DNA from: an uncultured Lachnospiraceae bacterium
GTDB lineage: Bacteria; Bacillota; Clostridia; Lachnospirales; Lachnospiraceae
Assembly: GCA_944376125.1 (NCBI GenBank)
Contig: CALWBQ010000013.1
Span: 116,557 to 180,556 of the forward strand
DNA length: 64,000 nt
Direction of reading: 5' to 3'
Made by a program: the position numbers and the translations under genes. Below are positions 42,253-51,081 of the stretch, one piece after another. The notes beneath the pieces are model-generated. The model was not told the DNA's origin and made no database searches. It was given only the letters and a program-made list of their open reading frames with translations. Positions within the stretch are counted from its first letter, which is position 1. Each line of letters begins with the position of its first letter.

Positions 42253-44970
42253 ATGAACTTTAACAATTATGGCAGGACGGCCACTGAGCGCAATCTGAAA
42301 GCTGTCCATTCCAAGGCTGCAAGGTACAAGACCAGGGCCACTCTAACGGTCTTCCGTCTTCTGTTCATCGCCTTTGCAGTTTTGGTGATCACAGCTGCCA
42401 GTGCAGGCTTCGGGATGATCAAAGGCATTATCGACAATGCCCCTGAAATCGATCCCAACAGCTTTGGTCCCAGCGGCTTCGCTACGAAAGTATATGACAG
42501 CGCAGGTAATCTGACCGATACCTTGGTCATGGAAGGTTCCAATCGGGAAGCCGCTACTTATGACGAACTCCCTGAGGATTTGGTCAACGCCTTCGTTGCC
42601 ATCGAAGATGCCCGTTTCTGGGAGCATGACGGCATCGACATCCGTTCTATTCTGCGCGCCGCGGTAGGCGTGCTGACAGGCAACAATATGGGCGGAGGTT
42701 CCACCATCACTCAGCAGTTAATCAAAAATAATGTCTTTCAGGGCGGAAATGAATCAACCTTTGCCGCCAAGCTGGAACGAAAATTTCAGGAGCAGTATCT
42801 GGCTGTACAGTTAGAAAAAGCTCTCGGGCCAGACAAGACTGCTGCAAAGCAAAAAATCATAACTGATTATCTAAATACCATCAACCTGGGCAATAATACT
42901 CTTGGAGTTAAGGTGGCCGCCAGGCGCTATTTCGGAAAGGAAGTTTCCGAACTGACGCTTTCGGAAGCCACCGTCATTGCCGGCATCACGCAGAAGCCTT
43001 CCTATTATGACCCTATCGCTCATCCGGACAACAATGCAGAGAAACGGAAGGTCATTCTTCAATATATGAAGGAGCAGGGCTACATCACCCAGGATGAGCA
43101 GGAGGCTGCTCTGGCAGATGATGTCTATTCCCGTATTCAGACAGTAGATCTCACTGCCAAGGAATCGGATACCCATTACAGTTATTTTACCGATGAGCTG
43201 ACCGAACAGGTTCAGGAGGCTCTGATGGAAAAGCTGGGTTATTCAGAGACTCAGGCCCACAATATGCTCTACGGGGGCGGTCTCACCATTATTACAACCC
43301 AGGATCCCTCCATCCAGGCTATCGTTGATGAAGAAGTCAACAATCCTGACAATTATTCAGCGGCGAAATATTCTGTAGAATACCGGCTCTCCGTCACCCA
43401 CGCTGATGGGACTACAGAACATTATTCAGAAGAAACGATGAAAAAATACCACAGGGATGTGGTGAAGGACAATTATACCGGCCTGTACGCTTCCGAGGAG
43501 GCCGTATCCCAGGATGTAGAAGCATTTAAAACTTATATCCTGCAGGAGGGCGATGAGATCATCGGCGAGCGGATGCAGACAACCCTTCAGCCCCAGGTTT
43601 CCTTTGTCATCATGGATCAGGCTACCGGGGAAGTGAAAGCAATCAGCGGCGGCCGCGGCGAAAAGACTGCCAGTCTGACTCTGAACCGCGCTACCAATAC
43701 CCTGCGCCAGCCGGGTTCAACCTTTAAGGTGATTACATCTTTTGCCCCAGCTCTGGATGCCTGCGGCGCCACCTTGGGAACCGTTTACTACGATGCCCCC
43801 TATACCATCGGCACCAAGACTTTCCGAAACTGGTACAATCTCGGTAAATATCAAGGCTACGCCAATATTCGCAGCGGCATCGTCTTTTCCATGAATATCG
43901 TAGCGGTTCGCTGTATTGTTGAAACAGTAACGCCGGAGTTGGGTGTAGAATACGCCAAAAATTTGGGGATCTCCACTCTGACTTCCACCGATTTAAACCC
44001 AGCAACAGCCCTGGGCGGCATCACGGACGGAGTTTCCAATCTGGAATTGACCAGCGCTTTCGCTGCCATCGCTAACGGCGGTGTCTATACGGAGCCGATC
44101 TTCTTTACTCAGATCCTGGATCACGATGGCAAGGTGCTGCTGGACAATCAGCCTAAGACTCACCGCGCTCTGAAGGATTCCACTGCATTCTTGCTGACAG
44201 ATGCCATGGCGGAATCTGTACAGACCGTCAGCAGCTTTGCCCGCCCTGGAGCAACGATCAACTCGACCAGCACCAGAGCCCGCCTGAGCAATATGTCTGT
44301 AGCCGGGAAAAGCGGTACTACTACTTCCAATAATGATATCTGGTTTGTAGGCTTTACCCCCTACTACACTGCCGGCATCTGGGGAGGCTGCGACAATAAC
44401 CAGTCTCTGAGCAGCAACGGCGGAACTTCATTCCACAAGGATATCTGGCGAAAGATTATGGAAAGGGTGCATGAGGGCCTCTCCGATCCCGGCTTTGCTG
44501 TTCCTGACAGCATCGAGACGGCTCAGATCTGCCGCAAATCCGGCAAGCTGGCTGTGGAGGGTGTCTGCGACCATGATCCCCGCGGAAACGCTGTCTATAC
44601 AGAATATTTTGCCAAGGGAACCGTCCCCACCGAGGTCTGTGACAAGCATGTAGTAGTGACTGTCTGTGCAGCCTCTGGAATGAAACCCACCGAGTACTGT
44701 CCGGAAAAGCGCTCCAAGGTGTGCATGTCGATTCCCCAGGATGCGGAAGGCAGTACCGATGATTCCGCTTTCGGAATCCCAGGCTACTGCAATATTCACA
44801 CAGATCTCTCCACAATCTTCACACAGCCGTCTGACCCATCCGGAGATGGAACTTCCGCGGCGGAACCGACTGAGAGCACTACCGTGTCGCCTCTAGGTCC
44901 CGGATATGTCCAGACAAATCCGGTTATTATCGGAACGGTGCCCGAAGAATATGGACCTGGCGTCCATTAG
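42253..44970 (+). CDS. Class A penicillin-binding protein (transglycosylase/transpeptidase)
   Basis: A 905-residue bifunctional peptidoglycan synthase, PBP1A type. A membrane anchor lies near residues 35-60. The GT51 transglycosylase carries the catalytic EDARFWEHDGID (about 117) and GGSTITQQLIKN (about 147). The transpeptidase has SxxK in PGSTFK (about 487), SxN in FSMN (about 545) and KSGT (about 685). The C-terminus holds Cys pairs and a Ser/Thr/Pro-rich, probably disordered extracellular tail. AAAGGAGG precedes the ATG. It is monocistronic with its own promoter and terminator. Confidence 0.96.
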   Translation: MNFNNYGRTATERNLKAVHSKAARYKTRATLTVFRLLFIAFAVLVITAASAGFGMIKGIIDNAPEIDPNSFGPSGFATKVYDSAGNLTDTLVMEGSNREAATYDELPEDLVNAFVAIEDARFWEHDGIDIRSILRAAVGVLTGNNMGGGSTITQQLIKNNVFQGGNESTFAAKLERKFQEQYLAVQLEKALGPDKTAAKQKIITDYLNTINLGNNTLGVKVAARRYFGKEVSELTLSEATVIAGITQKPSYYDPIAHPDNNAEKRKVILQYMKEQGYITQDEQEAALADDVYSRIQTVDLTAKESDTHYSYFTDELTEQVQEALMEKLGYSETQAHNMLYGGGLTIITTQDPSIQAIVDEEVNNPDNYSAAKYSVEYRLSVTHADGTTEHYSEETMKKYHRDVVKDNYTGLYASEEAVSQDVEAFKTYILQEGDEIIGERMQTTLQPQVSFVIMDQATGEVKAISGGRGEKTASLTLNRATNTLRQPGSTFKVITSFAPALDACGATLGTVYYDAPYTIGTKTFRNWYNLGKYQGYANIRSGIVFSMNIVAVRCIVETVTPELGVEYAKNLGISTLTSTDLNPATALGGITDGVSNLELTSAFAAIANGGVYTEPIFFTQILDHDGKVLLDNQPKTHRALKDSTAFLLTDAMAESVQTVSSFARPGATINSTSTRARLSNMSVAGKSGTTTSNNDIWFVGFTPYYTAGIWGGCDNNQSLSSNGGTSFHKDIWRKIMERVHEGLSDPGFAVPDSIETAQICRKSGKLAVEGVCDHDPRGNAVYTEYFAKGTVPTEVCDKHVVVTVCAASGMKPTEYCPEKRSKVCMSIPQDAEGSTDDSAFGIPGYCNIHTDLSTIFTQPSDPSGDGTSAAEPTESTTVSPLGPGYVQTNPVIIGTVPEEYGPGVH

Positions 44971-44993
44971 ATTTGATTGAAACAATATGGATT

Positions 44994-45030
44994 GAGGGCG
45001 CAAGCGGGTTATCCGCTTGCGCCCTCTTGA
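44994..45030 (+). terminator. Hairpin terminator after the PBP gene
   Basis: GAGGGCGCAAGCGG (44994-45007) pairs with CCGCTTGCGCCCTC (45013-45026), a very stable perfect 14-bp stem, but with a poor T-run. Confidence 0.75.
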
Positions 45031-45042
45031 TTGTAAGACCGC

Positions 45043-45086
45043 AAAAGAGCCGATAACCGCATTTTTTATCTGCATGTTATCGGCTC
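45043..45086 (-). terminator. Terminator of the spoVAD-spoVAE unit
   Basis: GAGCCGATAAC and GTTATCGGCTC (45076-45086, 45047-45057) with TTTT following on the minus strand. The 45087-45317 gap before it holds no firm gene. Confidence 0.75.
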
Positions 45087-45317
45087 TGCGTCTGTGCGTC
45101 CGGCTCTTTGATAAAGATACAAGGCTTTCTTCCCCATGCCAAAGATATGTATTATCCCCAGCTTCCAGAAGTTCCAGCACTGGGCGCATTAAAACTGCCA
45201 TTCCAATAGAAAACGCCGCGGCAATCAGCACTGCCAGCTGGCTGATCACTGCCGGGACGACCATTAGCCGCAGCGCTGGGCAGCGGGCATCTGTTCAAAT
45301 ACTTCCTCCCGCATCCT

Positions 45318-45674
45318 TTATTTTTTCATCTTCGGCTTAAAGATCAGGGATGCCAGGTAGGCAAACACCATCGCTCCGCAGATTCCAGCCGAGCTTGCAG
45401 TCAGCCCTCCTTTAAAAATCCCCAGGAGTCCTTCCTTTTCGATTCCTTCCTTTACCCCTTTCCACAGAGTATTTCCAAACCCCAGCAGAGGCACGCCGGC
45501 TCCCTGTCCGGCCCACTCTAAAAAGGGCTGGTAAATCCCGAGAAATCCCAGGAGCACTCCGCTGACTACCAACAGCACCATAATCCGCCCAGGCATCAGC
45601 TTGGTCTTATCCATCAAAACTTGAACAACTCCGCAGATAGCGCCTCCCACCAAAAAGGCTTTTACATAATCCAT
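45318..45674 (-). CDS. spoVAE: Stage V sporulation protein AE
   Basis: A 118-residue membrane protein of the SpoVAE family with three or four helices (KAFLVGGAICGVVQVLMDKT; PGRIMVLLVVSGVLLGFLG; then AGICGAMVFAYLASLIF). SpoVA proteins form the channel that moves dipicolinic acid into the forespore and out at germination. It follows spoVAD by 15 bases. The usual third partner SpoVAC is not next to them. Confidence 0.95.
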   Translation of the reverse strand: MDYVKAFLVGGAICGVVQVLMDKTKLMPGRIMVLLVVSGVLLGFLGIYQPFLEWAGQGAGVPLLGFGNTLWKGVKEGIEKEGLLGIFKGGLTASSAGICGAMVFAYLASLIFKPKMKK

Positions 45675-45689
45675 CGTATCTTTCCCTCC

Positions 45690-46703
45690 TTAAGGACTTT
45701 CTATCACAACGCCGTGGGCAATTCCCGGGACAGACTGTCCCTCATTGAAGCTGACCGTTGACAGCAGGGCTCCGGTAGGCACAAACAGCACTCTCTTCCA
45801 CTCCCGCTTTTTCAGTTTCGGCAGAATATAGGAGCACAGCGTTACGGCCGAACATCCGCAGCCGCTCCCCCCTGCGTGGGTGTCCTGGCTTTCTGGGTCA
45901 AAAATCTCGATCCCGCAGTCCATGTGAACTTTTTCCAGGTCATGGCCATTTTTCCGCATTAGATCCAGTAGGATCTTTCTCCCTACCGCTCCCAGATCCC
46001 CTGTTATAATCTTGTCATACCAGCTCTCGTTGACTCTCAAATCCTGAAAATTTTGCCAAATGGTGTGGAAAGCTGCCGGGGCCATGGCTGCTCCCATATT
46101 CATGGAATCCTTTACTCCCAAATCAACAATTCTTCCAGTGGTGACAGCAGTAATTTTCCCTTCGGGATCACCTTCCGGCCTGGGAGATAAAATGACTGCA
46201 CCGCACCCGGTTACCGTCCAGGTGGCGGAATAGGGCCTCTGATTGCCATATTCCAGCGGATACCGGAATTGTTTTTCCGCTGTGGCAAAGTGGCTGGAAG
46301 CCAGCGCTGCCAGCTTATCTGCAAACCCTCCTGCTGTCAGCATAGCTCCGAGCCCCATAGCCTCCCCCATAGTAGAGCAGGCCCCATAAAGCCCATACAG
46401 CGGAATCTCCAGCTCCATAACGCCAAACGATGTTGCAATCAGCTGCCCCAGAAGGTCTCCGCCTAAGAGATAGCGAATGTCCCGGTTTGCCAGGCCGCAT
46501 TTTTCTATCGCCAATTTTACCGTTCGCTTCTGCAGCTCACTCTCCGCCTCCTCCCAGTTATCTTTCCCGAACATGTCATCCTCTTCCACTGCATCAAACA
46601 GCTTTCCCAAAGGCCCCTGTCCTTCCTTTTTTCCTGCAATGGAAGCTCCTCCCAAAATATAGGGAGGGCGGTCAAATATTACACTTGCTTTTCCCGCCTG
46701 CAT
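45690..46703 (-). CDS. spoVAD: Stage V sporulation protein AD
   Basis: A 337-residue soluble SpoVA subunit with a thiolase-like fold that binds dipicolinic acid. Typical segments are YLLGGDLLGQ, LYGACSTMGEA with the thiolase-position Cys, and THAGGSGCGCSA. AAGGAGGAG lies 5 bases before the ATG. In most Clostridia it is the middle gene of spoVAC-AD-AE; here it is first and carries its own sigma-G-like promoter, consistent with forespore expression. Confidence 0.96.
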   Translation of the reverse strand: MQAGKASVIFDRPPYILGGASIAGKKEGQGPLGKLFDAVEEDDMFGKDNWEEAESELQKRTVKLAIEKCGLANRDIRYLLGGDLLGQLIATSFGVMELEIPLYGLYGACSTMGEAMGLGAMLTAGGFADKLAALASSHFATAEKQFRYPLEYGNQRPYSATWTVTGCGAVILSPRPEGDPEGKITAVTTGRIVDLGVKDSMNMGAAMAPAAFHTIWQNFQDLRVNESWYDKIITGDLGAVGRKILLDLMRKNGHDLEKVHMDCGIEIFDPESQDTHAGGSGCGCSAVTLCSYILPKLKKREWKRVLFVPTGALLSTVSFNEGQSVPGIAHGVVIESP

Positions 46704-46747
46704 AAGCTCCTCCTTCCGGCATTGTGCTCATTGATTGTCACTGCTTT

Positions 46748-46776
46748 TAGTATGGCTGATTTTTCTCAAGGTATTC
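46748..46776 (-). promoter_or_regulatory. Sigma-G-type promoter of spoVAD
   Basis: On the minus strand GAATA (46772-46776), 17-base spacer and CATACTA (46748-46754). These match the Bacillus sigma-G consensus GHATR and CATNNTA. The start codon is 45 bases downstream. Confidence 0.7.
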
Positions 46777-46793
46777 TGGTCTGCAAAAAGGTA

Positions 46794-46821
46794 TTGACAA
46801 ATCGAGGGGAGATGATATAAT
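46794..46821 (+). promoter_or_regulatory. Promoter of the PNPOx-MATE operon
   Basis: TTGACA (46794-46799), 16-base spacer and TATAAT (46816-46821), divergent from the spoVAD promoter. Confidence 0.85.
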
Positions 46822-46853
46822 GAACACAGTTTTTTGACTGCTTGCCGCCGGGT

Positions 46854-46920
46854 AAGCGCTGTGCGTTGATTTCGTATCGTTAGGCCATTGTAGATGCGAA
46901 AGTCAGCGCTTTATTTTTGT
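46854..46920 (+). promoter_or_regulatory. Structured leader with T-rich tail, unclassified
   Basis: AAGCGCTG (46854-46861) pairs with CAGCGCTT (46904-46911); inside, TTTCGTATC (46870-46878) pairs with GATGCGAAA (46893-46901) around a 14-base loop. An asymmetric internal loop separates the stems and TATTTTTGTTT follows. It resembles a terminator or a small aptamer; I cannot match it to a known class. Confidence 0.5.
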
Positions 46921-46940
46921 TTAGGAAGTGAGGAAAAGTT

Positions 46941-47435
46941 ATGTTTCGTGAAATGAGAAGAAAAAAACAGGAACTGCCGGACAATGAGGTTCTCCGGATT
47001 CTGCAGGAAGGAACCTCCGGTGTGCTGGCTGTCTCTGGTGATGACGGGTATCCCTACGCGGTTCCCCTGAGCTATGTCTTTGACAGCGGAAAAATTTACT
47101 TTCACTGTGCAAAATCCGGGCACAAGCTGGATGGAATCCGCCGGAATTCCAAAGTCTCTTTCTGTGTCATCGATCAGGATCAGGTGGTTCCCGAAGAATA
47201 TACCTCTTATTTCAGGAGCGTCATTGCTTTTGGCCGCATTCGGATCCTGGAGGATGAACAGGAAAAGCTGGCTGCCATCGAAAAGCTCGCCGCCAAATAT
47301 ACCCCGGATGACAGTCCAGCCCAGCGCAGACATGCGATTGAGCAGGAGTGGTCTCCTTTATGCATGCTGGAGATGACCATTGACCATGCGACAGGAAAAG
47401 AAGCCCGGGAGCTGGCTAGGGGCAGGAGGGGCTAG
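46941..47435 (+). CDS. Pyridoxamine 5'-phosphate oxidase-family flavoprotein (Nim-like)
   Basis: A 164-residue split-beta-barrel flavin-binding protein of the PNPOx-like superfamily, near the Nim group. Segments include GVLAVSGDDGYPYAVPLSYVF and IYFHCAKSGHKLDGI (His typical of Nim) and a SFCVIDQDQ strand. Members may reduce nitro compounds or bind flavin or haem; the actual substrate is unknown. It ends 2 bases before a MATE gene, so the two form an operon behind a consensus promoter and structured leader, which suggests a shared detoxification role. Confidence 0.88.
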   Translation: MFREMRRKKQELPDNEVLRILQEGTSGVLAVSGDDGYPYAVPLSYVFDSGKIYFHCAKSGHKLDGIRRNSKVSFCVIDQDQVVPEEYTSYFRSVIAFGRIRILEDEQEKLAAIEKLAAKYTPDDSPAQRRHAIEQEWSPLCMLEMTIDHATGKEARELARGRRG

Positions 47436-47437
47436 GG

Positions 47438-48754
47438 ATGGCTATGTCTAACTGTTTCCGAGATTTTATCAAGTATTCCTCCCTGAATGTGATGGGAATG
47501 ATTGGTCTCTCCTGCTATATTCTGGCTGATACCTTCTTTGTCTCAAAGGGGCTGGGGGCAGACGGCCTCACCGCCCTGAACCTGGCGATCCCTATCTACA
47601 ATTTTATTCATGGAACTGGGCTGATGATCGGCATGGGCGGCGGCACCAAATATTCTATCCAAACAAGCCTGGGGGATCGTAGTTCTGCCAACCGGACATT
47701 TACCCATGCCTGTTTTCTGGCAGCCATATCTGCCGTATTTTTCGTGCTGATCGGAATCTTCTTTTCCGGCAGCATTGTGGCGGCCTTCGGGGCCGAGGGA
47801 AAGGTCTTCGAAATGTCCCAGACCTATCTCCGGGTTATTCTCCTGTTCTCCCCGGCTTTTCTAATGAATAACCTGCTGCTCTGTTTTATTCGCAATGACG
47901 GGGCACCTCAACTGGCCATGGCAGCTATGATCACGGGAAGTCTATCCAATGTCGTGCTGGACTGGGTATTTATTTTCCCCTGCCAGATGGGGATTTTCGG
48001 CGCAGTCTTTGCTACTGGACTGGCCCCCCTCATCAGCATGGCGGTTCTGTCCAGCCACTTTATCCGAAAGAAACATCAGTTTTCCCTGTCTTTATGCAGG
48101 CCCCAGAAAAAAGTGCTCACCGGGATTCTTTCCAGCGGCATCCCTTCCCTGGTGACAGAGCTGTCCTCCGGCATTGTCATTATCATCTTTAATGCCATTA
48201 TTCTGAATTTGGAAGGCAATACTGGGGTGGCTGCCTACGGAGTCATCGCCAACCTTTCCCTGGTAGTCATTTCCATCTACACCGGCATTGCCCAGGGCAT
48301 CCAGCCTATTGTCAGTACCAATTACGGGGTAAACAATACCGCAAATATCAAAGCGATTCTGCGGTACGCACTGGTCACCATGGCAGTTTTGTCTGCCGCT
48401 GTCTACATAACAGTTCTGCTGGACACTGATCAGATTGCAGGCATTTTTAACAGTGAAGGAAACGCTGTGCTTCAACTCATTGCCACAGAAGGGCTTCGCC
48501 TGTATTTTATCGGGTGTCCCTTTGCCGGGTTCAATATTATTTTGTCTATGTATTTTACCGCCTGCGATCACCCGCTGCCGGCCCACATAATCTCATTGCT
48601 GCGCGGGTTTTTCGTTATTATCCCCATGGCCTTTCTCCTGTCCAGGGCATGGGATATCTTAGGAGTGTGGTGTTCATTCCCTGCAACAGAATTTCTAGTT
48701 GCCGTGCTGGCCATGTGGTTTTTATCGTCCTTCCAGCGGAAGGTGTTAACGTAA
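47438..48754 (+). CDS. MATE-family efflux transporter
   Basis: A 438-residue protein with about 12 membrane helices in two MatE units. It begins 2 bases after the flavoprotein stop with AGGAGG about 8 bases upstream, so it is translationally linked to it. Export of a compound modified by the flavoprotein is an attractive but untested idea. Third MATE gene of the window. A strong bidirectional terminator follows. Confidence 0.93.
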   Translation: MAMSNCFRDFIKYSSLNVMGMIGLSCYILADTFFVSKGLGADGLTALNLAIPIYNFIHGTGLMIGMGGGTKYSIQTSLGDRSSANRTFTHACFLAAISAVFFVLIGIFFSGSIVAAFGAEGKVFEMSQTYLRVILLFSPAFLMNNLLLCFIRNDGAPQLAMAAMITGSLSNVVLDWVFIFPCQMGIFGAVFATGLAPLISMAVLSSHFIRKKHQFSLSLCRPQKKVLTGILSSGIPSLVTELSSGIVIIIFNAIILNLEGNTGVAAYGVIANLSLVVISIYTGIAQGIQPIVSTNYGVNNTANIKAILRYALVTMAVLSAAVYITVLLDTDQIAGIFNSEGNAVLQLIATEGLRLYFIGCPFAGFNIILSMYFTACDHPLPAHIISLLRGFFVIIPMAFLLSRAWDILGVWCSFPATEFLVAVLAMWFLSSFQRKVLT

Positions 48755-48758
48755 CTGA

Positions 48759-48798
48759 GAGAGGGCCGTGTGATCTGAAACAATCACACGGCCCTCTC
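48759..48798. terminator. Bidirectional terminator between MATE and cyclophilin genes
   Basis: GAGAGGGCCGTGTGAT (48759-48774) pairs perfectly with ATCACACGGCCCTCTC (48783-48798) between convergent genes. Confidence 0.85.
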
Positions 48799-48825
48799 CA
48801 GATATCTGGAACTGGCTTCCAGCCT

Positions 48826-49311
48826 TTATTCTTCAATCATGCACCGGGTTATAACCGGCATATTTACCGGCTTATTCCAGGTCTCCGGCCCATAAGTTGG
48901 CAGAGCTGCAATGGCGTCCAGCACCTCAAATCCTGAGACAAGCTGGCCAAAAGCCGCATAGCGGCCATCCAGCTTGTGGGCATCCTGATGAACCACGAAA
49001 AACTGGGTTCCCGCTGTATCATAGCCATCGTCCCTGGCCATAGAAATGGCCCCTCTCTTATGAGGAATGGGATTCTCAATGCCATTCTCAGCAAATTCCC
49101 CTTTGATATGCCACTCACTGTCCGTCATAATATCGTTGTCCGGAGAACCAGCCTGAATCACATAGCCCTCCACAATCCGGCACCAGGCAAGCCCATCGTA
49201 AAAGCCGGATCTGGCAGTATCTGCAAAATTTTTAACTGTTATAGGTGCGAGGTCCGGGAACAGGTCAAAAACCATAGTCCCCATTCCCTGTGTTTCAATG
49301 ATACATTTCAT
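48826..49311 (-). CDS. Cyclophilin-type peptidyl-prolyl isomerase
   Basis: A 161-residue cytoplasmic cyclophilin without signal peptide. Catalytic-site landmarks are FYDGLAWCRIVEGYVIQAG (Arg of the active site) and the TAGTQFFVVHQDAHKLDGRYAAFG stretch read in parts. Cyclosporin-binding Trp is not obvious. It lies 14 bases after oppA in the same direction, so it may be cotranscribed with the peptide transporter genes. Confidence 0.93.
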   Translation of the reverse strand: MKCIIETQGMGTMVFDLFPDLAPITVKNFADTARSGFYDGLAWCRIVEGYVIQAGSPDNDIMTDSEWHIKGEFAENGIENPIPHKRGAISMARDDGYDTAGTQFFVVHQDAHKLDGRYAAFGQLVSGFEVLDAIAALPTYGPETWNKPVNMPVITRCMIEE

Positions 49312-49325
49312 GCTTCTATTTTCCC

Positions 49326-51023
49326 TTACTTGCTGATGGTAACATTCTTAAAGCAGAGGTTTCCGTTGGACAGCATATAATATCCCTTCACGTAATCCTT
49401 CATAAGGAAATCATTGGTCTTGTAATACAGGTTGATGAATGGATACTCGTCCATAGCAACATCCTCAGCCTGAAGGATCAGGTCTGCAGCCACTTCCGGA
49501 TCGGTCTCCGACTTTGCCTGCTCTACCAGGGCATCATATTCCGGATTGCTGTAGAAGCTGTTATTGTTTGCATCGCCTGTGACTAACAGAGGCAGGAAGC
49601 TCATCGGATGGGTATAATCGGCAGTCCATCCCATTGCTGCAACGTCATAGTCGCCATTCTGTACATTTTCATAGAAGATTGCCCAATCATTGGATGTAAC
49701 CTCTACGTTAACGCCCAGGTTCGTCTGCAGCATTTCCGCCATAGCTTCAACTACCTTCTTAACCGTATCATCAGCATAGTAAGACAGCTGGATAGTCGGG
49801 AATCCTTCCCCGTTAGGATAGCCGGCCTCTGCCAGCGCTGCCTTTGCCGCCTCCGGATCTGCATTGGGACCAAGGCCTCTGTCGGAACGGCCCTCTGTAA
49901 TGTCTTTGCCATTTACCACATATCCGGGAGCCAGGAAATTGTATGCAGGAGTCGCATCCACCTGAACCACATTGTTGATGATGGACTGACGGTCGATGGC
50001 AAGATTCAACGCCTTGCGTACCAGCGGATCGTTATAGGGTTCTTTGGAACAGTTAATATTGTACCAAACAGTTCCGTAGTTAGGAACAGTCTGCACACCT
50101 GCGTTCTCCGCTTTCAGACGTGCGTAATCTGCAGACGGAATGTTGCGGATACCGTCAACCTCACCGGACTCATAAGCAGTCAGAGCTGTAGAAGTGTCCA
50201 GTACATAGCGGAGAGTCAGCTTATCCAGAGTGACATTTGCTGCATCCCAGTAATTCTCGTTCTTTTCCAGGATCATGCTCTCGCCCATATTCATTTCTGT
50301 AATCTTAAACGGGCCGTTGCAGATATAAGTATCTGCGGATGCCGTCCACTGGTCGCCATTGGCCTCAATCGTCGCCTGCTGCACTGGGTCAAACACCCAC
50401 ATAGTCAGCAGATCGATAAAGAAAGAGGTGGGCTGGATCAGAGTGATCTCCAGAGTCTGGTCATCTACAGCTTTGATCCCCAGCTCATCTGCAGTCGCCT
50501 CCCCTGAGTAATACTCTTTTGCATTTTTAATGTACGCCGTCAAAATGTCAACATACTGGCCGCCGGTAGCAGGATCCAGCACACGCTGCATTGCGTACAC
50601 GTAATCATTGGCAGTCAGATCGCTTCCATCGCTCCACTTCAATCCATCTCTCAAATGGAAGGTGTACACGGTCCCATCATCGCTGATATCCCAGGACTCC
50701 GCATTGCCGCCCACTACAGTGCCTGTAGAATCATAGGTCACCAACCCCTCAAAGCAGTTTGCGAGAAAGATAGATGCAAAGGAATTGTTGGTAATGCCAG
50801 GATCAATTCCATCCGGCTCATTGCTAATGATAAATGTCATCTCCTGAGCTCCGCTGGCAGCCGGTGCCTCTGTCTCTGCCTCTGCTGCTTCACTGGAAGG
50901 CGCCTCTGTCGTTGCCTCCGCAATGGTCTGAGGCTCTGTCTCGCCGGATGAGCCGCCGCAGCCAGAAAGAACAGTGCTGCAGGCCAATCCGAGGGCCAGA
51001 ACCAGGCTAATTTTTTTCTTCAT
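49326..51023 (-). CDS. oppA: Oligopeptide ABC transporter substrate-binding lipoprotein
   Basis: A 565-residue extracellular SBP of family 5. The signal peptide ends in the lipobox VLSGCGG (Cys about 22); a low-complexity Glu/Ala/Thr linker follows, then the SBP core with LRDGLKWSDGSDLTANDYVYA. It captures peptides or related ligands for OppBCDF. Its gene follows oppF with a 58-base gap containing a small hairpin. AGGAGGAG precedes the ATG. Exact ligand is unknown. Confidence 0.93.
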   Translation of the reverse strand: MKKKISLVLALGLACSTVLSGCGGSSGETEPQTIAEATTEAPSSEAAEAETEAPAASGAQEMTFIISNEPDGIDPGITNNSFASIFLANCFEGLVTYDSTGTVVGGNAESWDISDDGTVYTFHLRDGLKWSDGSDLTANDYVYAMQRVLDPATGGQYVDILTAYIKNAKEYYSGEATADELGIKAVDDQTLEITLIQPTSFFIDLLTMWVFDPVQQATIEANGDQWTASADTYICNGPFKITEMNMGESMILEKNENYWDAANVTLDKLTLRYVLDTSTALTAYESGEVDGIRNIPSADYARLKAENAGVQTVPNYGTVWYNINCSKEPYNDPLVRKALNLAIDRQSIINNVVQVDATPAYNFLAPGYVVNGKDITEGRSDRGLGPNADPEAAKAALAEAGYPNGEGFPTIQLSYYADDTVKKVVEAMAEMLQTNLGVNVEVTSNDWAIFYENVQNGDYDVAAMGWTADYTHPMSFLPLLVTGDANNNSFYSNPEYDALVEQAKSETDPEVAADLILQAEDVAMDEYPFINLYYKTNDFLMKDYVKGYYMLSNGNLCFKNVTISK

Positions 51024-51081
51024 AATCTTCTCCTCCTTTTTGGATGATTATGGAAAGGGCGCTGATCCGCCCTAACCTGCT

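Noticed and set aside
42343..42627. Frames antisense to the PBP gene
   Set aside because: Shadows of a well-conserved gene on the plus strand; no initiation signals.
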